Shown piece by piece: positions 52,051-60,166 of a DNA stretch of 64,000 nucleotides. Position 1 is the first letter of the stretch. Each line of letters begins with the position of its first letter. Under the pieces are notes generated by a model, which worked only from the letters and a program-made list of their open reading frames with translations, was not told the DNA's origin and did not search any database. A program made the translations under genes and the position numbers. This DNA is from Oleimicrobium sp037445575 (lineage in GTDB: Bacteria > Zhuqueibacterota > Zhuqueibacteria > JANLFK01 > Oleimicrobiaceae). The stretch lies in contig JBBIKH010000004.1 of the NCBI GenBank assembly GCA_037445575.1, positions 1-64,000 of the forward strand, given 5' to 3'.

Positions 52051-55000
52051 AGACTGTGCGACGCCCCATGGTGCGGTTCTCCCTGCTTTCGCCAACACTC
52101 GCGCGCCTGGAGTACTCGCCTTCCGGCACGTTTATGGACCAGCCGTCGGTGGTAGTCATCAACCGTGCCTGGTCGGTGTCAAGGGCGGAGCAGTACGAGA
52201 AAGACGGCTACCTGTACGTCCAGGGGGAACGGATGCGCATCCGCTACCGCCTCGGCTCTGGGCCGTTCAGCGCTGACAATCTGGAGATCTCCTTTCGCCA
52301 TGGCAGCGACTGGCGCACGTGGCGCCCCGGGCAGCGCGATCCGCACAATCTGGGCGGGACGCTGCACAGCCTGGATGGCGTATCGGAGAGTAGCCTGCCA
52401 CCGCTGCCCGCCGGCCTTCTCAGCCGGAGTGGCTACTACCTGCTCCAGGATGAGCATCACGCCCTGGCAACCTCCGATGGCTGGCACACCCCGCGGACCG
52501 AAGAAGGCGCTCAGGACTGGTACTTCTTCGCCTATGGGGATGACTATGCCCTCGCGCTTCAGGAGTATGCCCAGCTCACCGGATCGGTGCCGATGATTCC
52601 ACGCTGGGCCTTTGGCGCTTGGTACTCGCGCTATTGGCCGTACTCGGACCGCGAGCTGCGGGAGATTGTGCTTCGCTTCCGAAAGGAGCATTTGCCCTTG
52701 GACGTGCTGGTCATCGACGTCGATTGGCACCTCCACGGCTGGGAGGGGTACGATTGGAATCCGGACTACTTCCCTTGCCCGGAGGAGTTTCTGGCCTGGC
52801 TGCACGCGCAGGGGTTGAAGGTGACGCTGAACAACCACCCTGGCCTCCTCCCACAAGAAGAGAGCCGCTACGAGGAAGTATGCGCCAGGCTGGGCAAAAA
52901 CAGCTTGGCACCTGATGGCGCCTTTGCGTTCAATCTGGCCTTGCGTGAACACGCCCAGGTCTTCATGGATCTGCTGCACAAGCCCCTCCACGAGCAGGGA
53001 GTTGATTTTTGGTGGATCGACGGAGCTGCGGCAGCGGCGCCTGGGCTCAACGGGCAGATGTGGACGAACAAGGTCTACTACGAGAAAAGCAAGGAGTACA
53101 CCGGCAAGCGGGCGCTCATATTCAGTCGGTACGGAGGCCCTGGTTCGCACCGGTACCCGATCTCATTTTCCGGGGACACCTACTCCGACTGGGGCGTGCT
53201 TCGCTACGAGATTGCCTTCACCGCCGCTGCCGGCAATGTGCTCATCCCCTACTGGACACACGATATCGGCGGGTTCTTCGGCAACAAACTGGACGATAAG
53301 CTCTTTGTGCGGTGGGTGCAGTTCGGTGCCTTGAGCCCCTGCCTGCGCCTGCACAGCGACCACGGCATCCGCGAGCCCTGGCGGTACAGCCGTCAGGCGC
53401 AGCGCATCGTGCGCAGCTTCTTCCACCTGCGCTACCGCCTCATCCCGTACATCTACACCTATGCGCGGCAGGTGTACGATAAGGCCTTGCCGTTGTGTCG
53501 ACCGCTGTACCTGGAATGGCCACACCTGGAAGAGGCGTACGGCTACCCGCACCAGTATCTGTTCGGGCGGGAGCTGCTGGTGGCGCCCATCGATCAGCCT
53601 GGCGAGCGGGGCGTCGCACCGAAGGAAATCTACTTTCCGCCCGGCACATGGGTCCACCTCTTCACCGGCAGGCGGATTGTAGGCCCGAAGGTGGTCGTGT
53701 GGCGTTCGCCCCTGGCGCAGATGCCCCTCTTCGCCCGGGCGGGGGCGGTTATCCCCCAGAATCCGGCCAAGGAAAAGGATGCCTCTCTGACGATCGACGT
53801 GTACGCGGGTGCCGAAGGGGCCTTTGACCTTTATGAGGACGACGGGGAGAGCCTTGACTATCAAGGCGACCACCATCGCGTGACGCCCATCCGTTACCGC
53901 ATCGAGCCCGGCCAGCACTGCGTCGAGATTGGTCCTGCCCGGGGCCTCTACCGGGGAGCGCCTGCGGAACGTTCCTATGAGGTGCGCCTCCTTGGGTTAC
54001 CACAGCCCAGAGGGGTTGAGCTGGACGGCAGGCGCCTGCAGAGGGTCCGCACCAGGAAGGCGCATGCGGCCAGCGAATCGTCGTGGTACTATGACGAGCC
54101 CAAGCGCTGCGTGCAGATCAAGACAGGCATGCGTGCGGTGGCAGACCGTCTCAACGTGGCGGTGCGCAGCCAGGCCGATGCCGCATACTTAGAGCTCATG
54201 GCGGCTGCCGAACATCATGTCCAGCTCCTGAGGAGCCTTGCCGAGGTGGTGGGGAGTGAGGGAGCCAGTGGGCACGTGTCGCCCAGGGTCGCCACGCTTC
54301 TGAGCCTCGCGGAGGAGCACCACCGGAAGGCGGCACGTGGCCGGCTGAGCTGCGAGGAGCTGCGTCAGGGCGTTGTGACTACAGCAAGCGGCATGCGGTT
54401 GCTCCTCGGGCTTGTTAGCCAGCAGCCCATGAGGGGTGAGTACGGCTGGCGCCTACTCGAGACGCTGTTCGAGTTGGTGGTTTGTCCGCGCGTTGGGGAG
54501 ATGCGTGGCGATGAGGCCGTATTGCCCATTGAGTGCACCATTGGTTGTGGGGAATTTGCCCCCACCCTAGACGTCAGCAGCCTTCTCCTGGCCAGTCCTG
54601 AGTGGCGCCAGGGTCTGCAAGGAAGCGAGCTGGTATGCGGAGAGTTGCCGCCAGGAGGGGTCTTTACTGCGCGATTCCTGTTGGCAGCGCCCTCCCGTTT
54701 TCCGGTGGACAAGCTCGTGTTCCAGCTCGACAACCGCCTGCGCTGGAATAACCACGAGTTCCGCTACCCCGCCAAGTTCGAGTTTCCATGCACATTCCTG
54801 CAGGCCTTCCACCTTGTGGGTCCATTCGACAATACCGGGCGGCAGGCTCTTGACCGGGCTGATCCCCCAGAACGGGAGATCTCACTGGAGGCTGTCTACG
54901 CCGGCAAATTCGGGCCAGTCCGTTGGCAGAAGTGGCAGTGGCGTCCGCCGCGCAGAGACGGCGGCTCGGTGTTCATCAACTTGCGCAACACCATCTGCTC

Positions 55001-55304
55001 CGGCCATGACGTGGCCGCCTATGGGGTCACTGATCTGTACTGCCCGGAAAGCAGGGAGGTGCTCTTTGCGTTAGGTTCCACAGACGGCTACCGGCTTTGG
55101 GTGAATGGGGAGCTGGTGCACGTGCATGGCCAGCCACGAGCGGCACTGCCCGGTCAAGACAAGGTGCGGGTCCGGCTGCGGGCGGGGCGCAATCGTGTGC
55201 TCATCAAATCGATTCACACCAGTGGCAGCTGGGGTTTCTTCCTGCAGGTGACCGACACCCGCGGAAGGCCTGTCCAGGGCCTGGTAAACGCCTACGTGGA
55301 GTGA
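52047..55304 (+). CDS. Glycoside hydrolase family 31 alpha-glycosidase with long C-terminal extension
   Basis: The 1085-residue protein has the GH31 order: an N-terminal beta-sandwich (1-185), the catalytic barrel from RWAFGAWYSRYWPY, with DVLVIDVDWHLHGWEGYDWN, the nucleophile region VDFWWIDGAAAA, and the acid/base block FSGDTYSDWG, then GRELLVAPI and a proximal C-terminal domain (about 540-680). After residue 680 come about 400 more residues: a helical stretch, then two beta-rich segments, the last (DGYRLWVNGELVH, RNRVLIKSIH) like carbohydrate-binding modules. No signal peptide is visible from GTG 52047 or ATG 52068, so it appears cytosolic. GH31 enzymes cut alpha-glucosides, alpha-xylosides or related links. 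Confidence 0.88.
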   Translation: MKTVRRPMVRFSLLSPTLARLEYSPSGTFMDQPSVVVINRAWSVSRAEQYEKDGYLYVQGERMRIRYRLGSGPFSADNLEISFRHGSDWRTWRPGQRDPHNLGGTLHSLDGVSESSLPPLPAGLLSRSGYYLLQDEHHALATSDGWHTPRTEEGAQDWYFFAYGDDYALALQEYAQLTGSVPMIPRWAFGAWYSRYWPYSDRELREIVLRFRKEHLPLDVLVIDVDWHLHGWEGYDWNPDYFPCPEEFLAWLHAQGLKVTLNNHPGLLPQEESRYEEVCARLGKNSLAPDGAFAFNLALREHAQVFMDLLHKPLHEQGVDFWWIDGAAAAAPGLNGQMWTNKVYYEKSKEYTGKRALIFSRYGGPGSHRYPISFSGDTYSDWGVLRYEIAFTAAAGNVLIPYWTHDIGGFFGNKLDDKLFVRWVQFGALSPCLRLHSDHGIREPWRYSRQAQRIVRSFFHLRYRLIPYIYTYARQVYDKALPLCRPLYLEWPHLEEAYGYPHQYLFGRELLVAPIDQPGERGVAPKEIYFPPGTWVHLFTGRRIVGPKVVVWRSPLAQMPLFARAGAVIPQNPAKEKDASLTIDVYAGAEGAFDLYEDDGESLDYQGDHHRVTPIRYRIEPGQHCVEIGPARGLYRGAPAERSYEVRLLGLPQPRGVELDGRRLQRVRTRKAHAASESSWYYDEPKRCVQIKTGMRAVADRLNVAVRSQADAAYLELMAAAEHHVQLLRSLAEVVGSEGASGHVSPRVATLLSLAEEHHRKAARGRLSCEELRQGVVTTASGMRLLLGLVSQQPMRGEYGWRLLETLFELVVCPRVGEMRGDEAVLPIECTIGCGEFAPTLDVSSLLLASPEWRQGLQGSELVCGELPPGGVFTARFLLAAPSRFPVDKLVFQLDNRLRWNNHEFRYPAKFEFPCTFLQAFHLVGPFDNTGRQALDRADPPEREISLEAVYAGKFGPVRWQKWQWRPPRRDGGSVFINLRNTICSGHDVAAYGVTDLYCPESREVLFALGSTDGYRLWVNGELVHVHGQPRAALPGQDKVRVRLRAGRNRVLIKSIHTSGSWGFFLQVTDTRGRPVQGLVNAYVE

Positions 55305-55326
55305 GCCGCCGTCGGGAGGGTGGCAG

Positions 55327-57729
55327 ATGGTGATAGAATCACTTCGCCTGCGCAACTATCGTCGGTTTCGAACGCTGGAGCTGGCCTTTCCGGAGAACCT
55401 TATCGGCATCATCGGCCGCAATGGCGTCGGCAAGAGCACCATCGTCGAGGCAGTGGGGTGGGCCCTGTACGGCAACCGCGTGAAGCGCCATGCCAAGACG
55501 GACGTGCGCTCGCAGACGGCCTCAGAAAGAGACGTGTGCGAGGCGGAGTTGGTCTTCACCTGTGGCGGCCAGCAGTACCGGGTGCTCCGCCAGCTCAAGG
55601 GCAAGGACGCTATTGCCGAGGCGGCCGCCTATCGCGGCAGCAGCCCCACGCCCGTGGCGACGCAGGATGCTGGCGTCACCGAGTTCATCGAGGGCTTGCT
55701 GGGGCTAGACTATCATTCCTTCTTTGCTTCGGTCTTTGCCCGCCAGAAGGAACTGGACGCCCTCTCTCGCATGGGAGATGCCGAGCGCCTCCGGTGCATC
55801 AACCGCCTCATCAACATCGAGCTGGTAGACCGCGCCCGAGAGCAGGTGCGCCAGGACCGTAACCAGCGTCGGGCCTACTGCAACGGCCTGCGCGCCACTT
55901 TGAAAGACGAAGCGGCGCTGCGGCAACGGCTTGCCCAGGTGGAGGCGACGCTGCAGGACAAGCGCACGGAGGAGCAGCAGGCGGGGGCCGCACTGGCCAA
56001 GGCAAGGCAGGCGCTGCAGCGGGCCAAGAAAGGGCTGGAAGCCCTGAGCGCCACTCGCGACCGTTTCTTGGAACTCTCCAACCGGCAGAAGTCGCTGGGC
56101 GAGCGGCGCCAGGACACAGAGCGATCGCTTGCCAACGCACGGCATGACCTTCAAAACATCGAGCAGGCAGAGGAGCGACTCAAGAAGCTTGCGCCGCAGG
56201 TTGAAGACCTCAAAGCCGTGCGCGCCGAAAAGGAGCGCCTGGACAGTGCGGCTGCCGCAGCCGCGACGTGTAGGGCAAAGAGGGAAGAGCTCGCCGCAGT
56301 AACCCGCCATCTGGGAGGCCTGCGGGCAAATCTCGCGGCATTGGGGCAAAAGGCATCCGCCGCAGCCAAGCTTGCAGCCGAGCTCCAGGCTACAAGTGAA
56401 AAGGTCGCCACGCTCCAGAAAGAAATCGCCAACGCCGAGGAGCAGCTCCGAAAGGTGGCTGAAGAGCGGGCGGCCGTAGAGCGTAAAGGGCGCGATTTGC
56501 GGCACAAGCGTGAGCAAGTGGCAAAGCTCGGCCCGTCGGGTCCGTGTCCGGTATGTACGCGCCCGCTCGGAGATCAGCACGCCGCGGTGCTGCACAACTT
56601 CGACGAGGAGCTTGCGCAACTCCGCGAGCAGTTTCGGGCCCTGCAGCAGCGGGAAGCCCACGCCAGGCAACAACAGGTGCAGCTCAAGGAGGAGCTCGCT
56701 CGCTGGCAGGCAAGAGAGAAAGAGCTTGTGGGCCAGAAGCGATCCGCCGAGGAGGCAGCCGCACAGCTGGAACACACCCAGCGCCAGGTGCGTGAGCAGG
56801 AGGAACGGCGGGTGGCCCTGGAGCGCGAGATTGCTTCCTTGAGCCTAGTGCATTATGACGAAAGGGTGCACCAAGAGCTCAAGCAGCGCCTGGAAGAGCT
56901 CACGAAGCTACACAACGAAGTGCTGATGCTCCGCGCCAAGGTAGAGGGACGAGAGCGAGTAGTCGCAGAAATCGCCCGCCTCGAATCCAGTATCCAGGAT
57001 TTGACCGCGCAGCTCGCGGAGGTGGCGGAGGAATTGGCAAAAGCGGGCTTTGACGAGGCCCAGTACGTGCAGGCGCAGCAGCTGGTGGAGCAGTGCTCCC
57101 AGGCGCAGGACCAACGCCAGGAGGCGCACTCTCGGGTGCGTGAGGAACTGGTCAAGTTGGAGAAGGAACGCGAGTCAATTGTTGCAGATCTTGACCACCA
57201 GCAGCGGCAACTCCAAGAGATCGCCACTGAAGAGGAGGAGATCCGCTACCTGGAGCTTTTGGACTATCACTTTGACATCTTCCGCCAGGAGCTGGCCAAC
57301 CGCCTCCGTTCCCTGATTGCCAGCCGCGCCTCGGAGCTACTCCGGCTCACGACGCAGGGCCGCTATTCGCTTATCGCGCTGGATAGCAATTACAGCATCA
57401 GCCTCTACGACGGCACCACACCATACAAGTTGCCTCGTTTCTCCGGGGGGGAGCAAGACCTGGTGAACCTCTGCCTGCGCATCGCCATAAGCCAGGTGGT
57501 GGCCGAGCGCAGCGGGGTGACGCCGATGAACTTTATCGTTTTGGACGAGATTTTCGGGTCCCAAGATGAGCAGCGCCGGCAGCTCATCCTCGAGCCCCTG
57601 AATCAGCTATCGACGCGCTTCCGCCAGGTCTTTGTCATCACCCACATCGAGCAAGTGCGCGATAGCTTGCCGGTGGTCATCAGCGTCGAGGAGCAGGGCG
57701 AACACGAGAGCGTGGCCCGCTTTGTGTGA
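55327..57729 (+). CDS. sbcC: SbcC/Rad50-type ATPase
   Basis: The 800-residue protein has Walker A GRNGVGKST at 30-40, long coiled coils with the zinc hook CPVC (Cys 407 and 410) in the middle, and at the end the ABC signature FSGGEQDLVNLCLRIAISQ and Walker B FIVLDEIFGSQD. It would pair with an Mre11/SbcD nuclease to process DNA ends and hairpins, but no sbcD is adjacent. ATG 55327 has GGAGGG upstream. The gene follows GH31 by 22 bases. It is shorter than E. coli SbcC and close in size to archaeal Rad50. Confidence 0.9.
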   Translation: MVIESLRLRNYRRFRTLELAFPENLIGIIGRNGVGKSTIVEAVGWALYGNRVKRHAKTDVRSQTASERDVCEAELVFTCGGQQYRVLRQLKGKDAIAEAAAYRGSSPTPVATQDAGVTEFIEGLLGLDYHSFFASVFARQKELDALSRMGDAERLRCINRLINIELVDRAREQVRQDRNQRRAYCNGLRATLKDEAALRQRLAQVEATLQDKRTEEQQAGAALAKARQALQRAKKGLEALSATRDRFLELSNRQKSLGERRQDTERSLANARHDLQNIEQAEERLKKLAPQVEDLKAVRAEKERLDSAAAAAATCRAKREELAAVTRHLGGLRANLAALGQKASAAAKLAAELQATSEKVATLQKEIANAEEQLRKVAEERAAVERKGRDLRHKREQVAKLGPSGPCPVCTRPLGDQHAAVLHNFDEELAQLREQFRALQQREAHARQQQVQLKEELARWQAREKELVGQKRSAEEAAAQLEHTQRQVREQEERRVALEREIASLSLVHYDERVHQELKQRLEELTKLHNEVLMLRAKVEGRERVVAEIARLESSIQDLTAQLAEVAEELAKAGFDEAQYVQAQQLVEQCSQAQDQRQEAHSRVREELVKLEKERESIVADLDHQQRQLQEIATEEEEIRYLELLDYHFDIFRQELANRLRSLIASRASELLRLTTQGRYSLIALDSNYSISLYDGTTPYKLPRFSGGEQDLVNLCLRIAISQVVAERSGVTPMNFIVLDEIFGSQDEQRRQLILEPLNQLSTRFRQVFVITHIEQVRDSLPVVISVEEQGEHESVARFV

Positions 57730-57732
57730 CCG

Positions 57733-58782
57733 TCAGCTGGTTTCAGTGCCCGTGAGCCTGTCCGGGGCCAATTCCTCGCGATGGGACATGGTGCTCAGGC
57801 TCACCCCTTCCTTCCACGCGCACGCCATGCCCACCACGGTCACCGTGAACACGGCAGCGGCGTGTGCCACCACGGCAAAACTGAGAGCAATGCTCTTGTC
57901 CACTCCGAACAGGCTGAGGGAAAGCACGGCGAGGTAGTGGTACGTGCCGACATACCCCGGTGAAGAGGGGACCACGATGCTGATGGTGGTAATGACCAGG
58001 ACGACGAGAGCTCCCGATAGCCCCACGCCGTAAGTAGTCAAGCCAAAAGCCAGGATTACGCAATAGAGGTTGATCAGATAACCGGCCCAGACCAGGACGG
58101 AAACGATTACGACCACTGCATAGTCGGCGGGGCGAACCAAGGGAACTACACCGCTTACAAAGTCGCTCAACAGCCGCTGTGCCCGGTCGGCGATTCGCTT
58201 ACCCAAGGGGCGCAAACAAGCGCCGCCTATGCGCAGGGCAACCTGCGTCTTCAGTTTGAGGAAGATGAGAAAAGCAAAAAGTGCCGCGGAGGCTCCCAGC
58301 ATGAGGTAGCCGCTCGTGGCCACCTCCTCCGGGATGGTCACCGTGGGTGGAAAGGGCCTCAGCGTCAAGGTGAGGGCGGTGATGAGCAATAACGAGAGCA
58401 TGTCGATCACGCGCTCGAGCGCAATGGTAGCAAACGCCGCGCCGCCGGAGATCCGCTCCCGGCGTCCGATGACATAGGCCCGCACCAACTCCCCCAAGTG
58501 GGCGGGCAGCAGGGTATTGGCAAAGTACCCAACCATCAAAGCTGAAAAGAGGGGCCAGACGTGCACGCGCTTGATGGGCTCCAGCAGGTACCGCCACCGC
58601 AGGGCGCGGAGCCAGTGCGCCACAAAGAGGGCAGTGACCCCTGGGATCAGATACCAGTAGTTGGCCTCATGGAACGCCTGCTGCATCCGGTGTACGTCGA
58701 CCTTGCGGGACGCCACCCACAGAAACAGCACGCTGAGGGCCACCCCCACCGCAAGCTTCCATCTTTTCCCAGTCCGCGCCAC
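57733..58782 (-). CDS. Lysylphosphatidylglycerol synthase-type flippase-like membrane protein (UPF0104)
   Basis: The 349-residue protein has about eight membrane helices and the family motifs FEANYWYLIPGVTALFVAHWLRALRWRYLL, MVGYFANTLLPAHLGELVRAYVIGRRE and SSPGYVGTYHYLAVLSL. This is the LPG_synthase_TM (AglD/UPF0104) family, without the soluble synthase domain, so probably a lipid flippase partner. It starts at GTG 58782. It converges on SbcC with a 3-base gap. Confidence 0.88.
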   Translation of the reverse strand: MARTGKRWKLAVGVALSVLFLWVASRKVDVHRMQQAFHEANYWYLIPGVTALFVAHWLRALRWRYLLEPIKRVHVWPLFSALMVGYFANTLLPAHLGELVRAYVIGRRERISGGAAFATIALERVIDMLSLLLITALTLTLRPFPPTVTIPEEVATSGYLMLGASAALFAFLIFLKLKTQVALRIGGACLRPLGKRIADRAQRLLSDFVSGVVPLVRPADYAVVVIVSVLVWAGYLINLYCVILAFGLTTYGVGLSGALVVLVITTISIVVPSSPGYVGTYHYLAVLSLSLFGVDKSIALSFAVVAHAAAVFTVTVVGMACAWKEGVSLSTMSHREELAPDRLTGTETS

Positions 58783-58834
58783 CTGTTGGCTCCTCTCCTG
58801 TTCTTGCTCTCGCCGGGTTTGAAACCGGGCAGCC

Positions 58835-59926
58835 TTACACGTTGAAGCGGAACGTCACCACATCCCCGTCCTGCACCACGTAGTCCTTGCCCTCCAGGCG
58901 CACCAGCCCGTGCTCACGGCAGCGCGCCAGCGATCCATGGGCCTGGAGGTCGGCGAAGCTGACCACTTCGGCGCGAATAAAGCCGCGCTCGATGTCGGTA
59001 TGCACCGCGCCGGCCGCGCGCTTTGCGGGTGTGCCGCGCGGGATGGTCCACGCCCGTACCTCGTCGCTCACGTAGGTGAAGAACGTGACCAGTCCCAACA
59101 GGTCGTACGACTTGCGGACCAAGCGCGACATCGCCGGCTCCTTGATGCCCATTTCCCGCAGAAAGAGCTCCGCCTCCGCTGGCTCGAGCTGGGCAATCTC
59201 CATCTCCAGCTTTGCGCACACCGTGCAAATGTCCGTGCCCGGGCCTTCCGCCAGGTCGGCGTGCGCGGCGGCAATTGCCTCCTCCTCAGCCACCTGCTCC
59301 TCACCGATGTTAAGCACAACCAGCAGCGGCTTGCCGGTCAGGAATTGGTAGGGGCGCAGAAGGCGGTCTTCTTCTGGGCTCATGGCGAGCTCCCGCAAGG
59401 GGCGCTCTTCCTCCAGCAGCGCCAGACAGCGTTCCATGAGCTGCAGTTCCTTCTGCTCCTCAGCGCTGTGCGTCTTTGGCACGCTCTTGCGGAGCTTATC
59501 GAGCCGATGCTCCACGATGCTGAGGTCGGACAAAACGAACTCGGTGTGCAGCAGAGACAAGTCGCGCCGCGGGTCGATGCTTCCCTCGGGGTGAAGCACT
59601 TGTTCATTGGCGAAGAGGCGAAGCACCACCAGCAGGGCATCCACCGTGCGCAGTTTGCCCAGCACCTGGTCGCCGAGCCCGCTCTTGGCGGCTACGCCCT
59701 TTTCGACCCCTGCCACATCGGTGTATTCGACCGTCGTGGGCGTGACCTTCTTGGGTTGAAAGAGTCGTGCCAAAAAGTCCAAACGCGGGTCCGGCACCTT
59801 TACCGCCGCCAGGTGCGCCTCCTCTTTCGCCCCCAGGAATGTATCAACCTTCACATGCCCTCTGGTGAGGGCGTTGAAAAGTGTGGTCTTCCCAGACAGC
59901 GGAAGGCCTGCGATCCCTATGCGCAC
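58835..59926 (-). CDS. ychF: Redox-regulated ATPase YchF/OLA1
   Basis: The 363-residue protein has the Obg-like P-loop GLPLSGKTTLFNALTRG, the DxxG-type VEYTDVAGVEKG, a coiled-coil insert (LDKLRKSVPKTHSAEEQKEL), the NxxE-type LLVVLNIGEEQ (ATP and not GTP specificity), and a C-terminal TGS domain (DGDVVTFRFNV). It binds ribosomes and hydrolyses ATP. The GTG start at 59926 precedes the usual 'MRIGIAGLPLSGK' beginning. It precedes the flippase-like gene by 52 bases in the same direction. Confidence 0.94.
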   Translation of the reverse strand: MRIGIAGLPLSGKTTLFNALTRGHVKVDTFLGAKEEAHLAAVKVPDPRLDFLARLFQPKKVTPTTVEYTDVAGVEKGVAAKSGLGDQVLGKLRTVDALLVVLRLFANEQVLHPEGSIDPRRDLSLLHTEFVLSDLSIVEHRLDKLRKSVPKTHSAEEQKELQLMERCLALLEEERPLRELAMSPEEDRLLRPYQFLTGKPLLVVLNIGEEQVAEEEAIAAAHADLAEGPGTDICTVCAKLEMEIAQLEPAEAELFLREMGIKEPAMSRLVRKSYDLLGLVTFFTYVSDEVRAWTIPRGTPAKRAAGAVHTDIERGFIRAEVVSFADLQAHGSLARCREHGLVRLEGKDYVVQDGDVVTFRFNV

Positions 59927-60166
59927 GGTATCCCCTCCTCATTTTCATGCTGGCCGCTCTGGCATCGGTGGAGTTGAGCTATGAGGTGGCGGCGCAGCGT
60001 CGTGCAGAGCATCCCACACCTGTGTTTCTACCTGCAACAGGGGGCGTTCGCGGGGCAGAATGGCGCCCACTGCGTCTTGCGCCCGCCTTCCCCGATTATG
60101 TCGCTACGCGGGCTCATAAGCAATGTCACCCGGCAGTGTCTCGCCCATGCCTGCAGGGGCGTTGCC

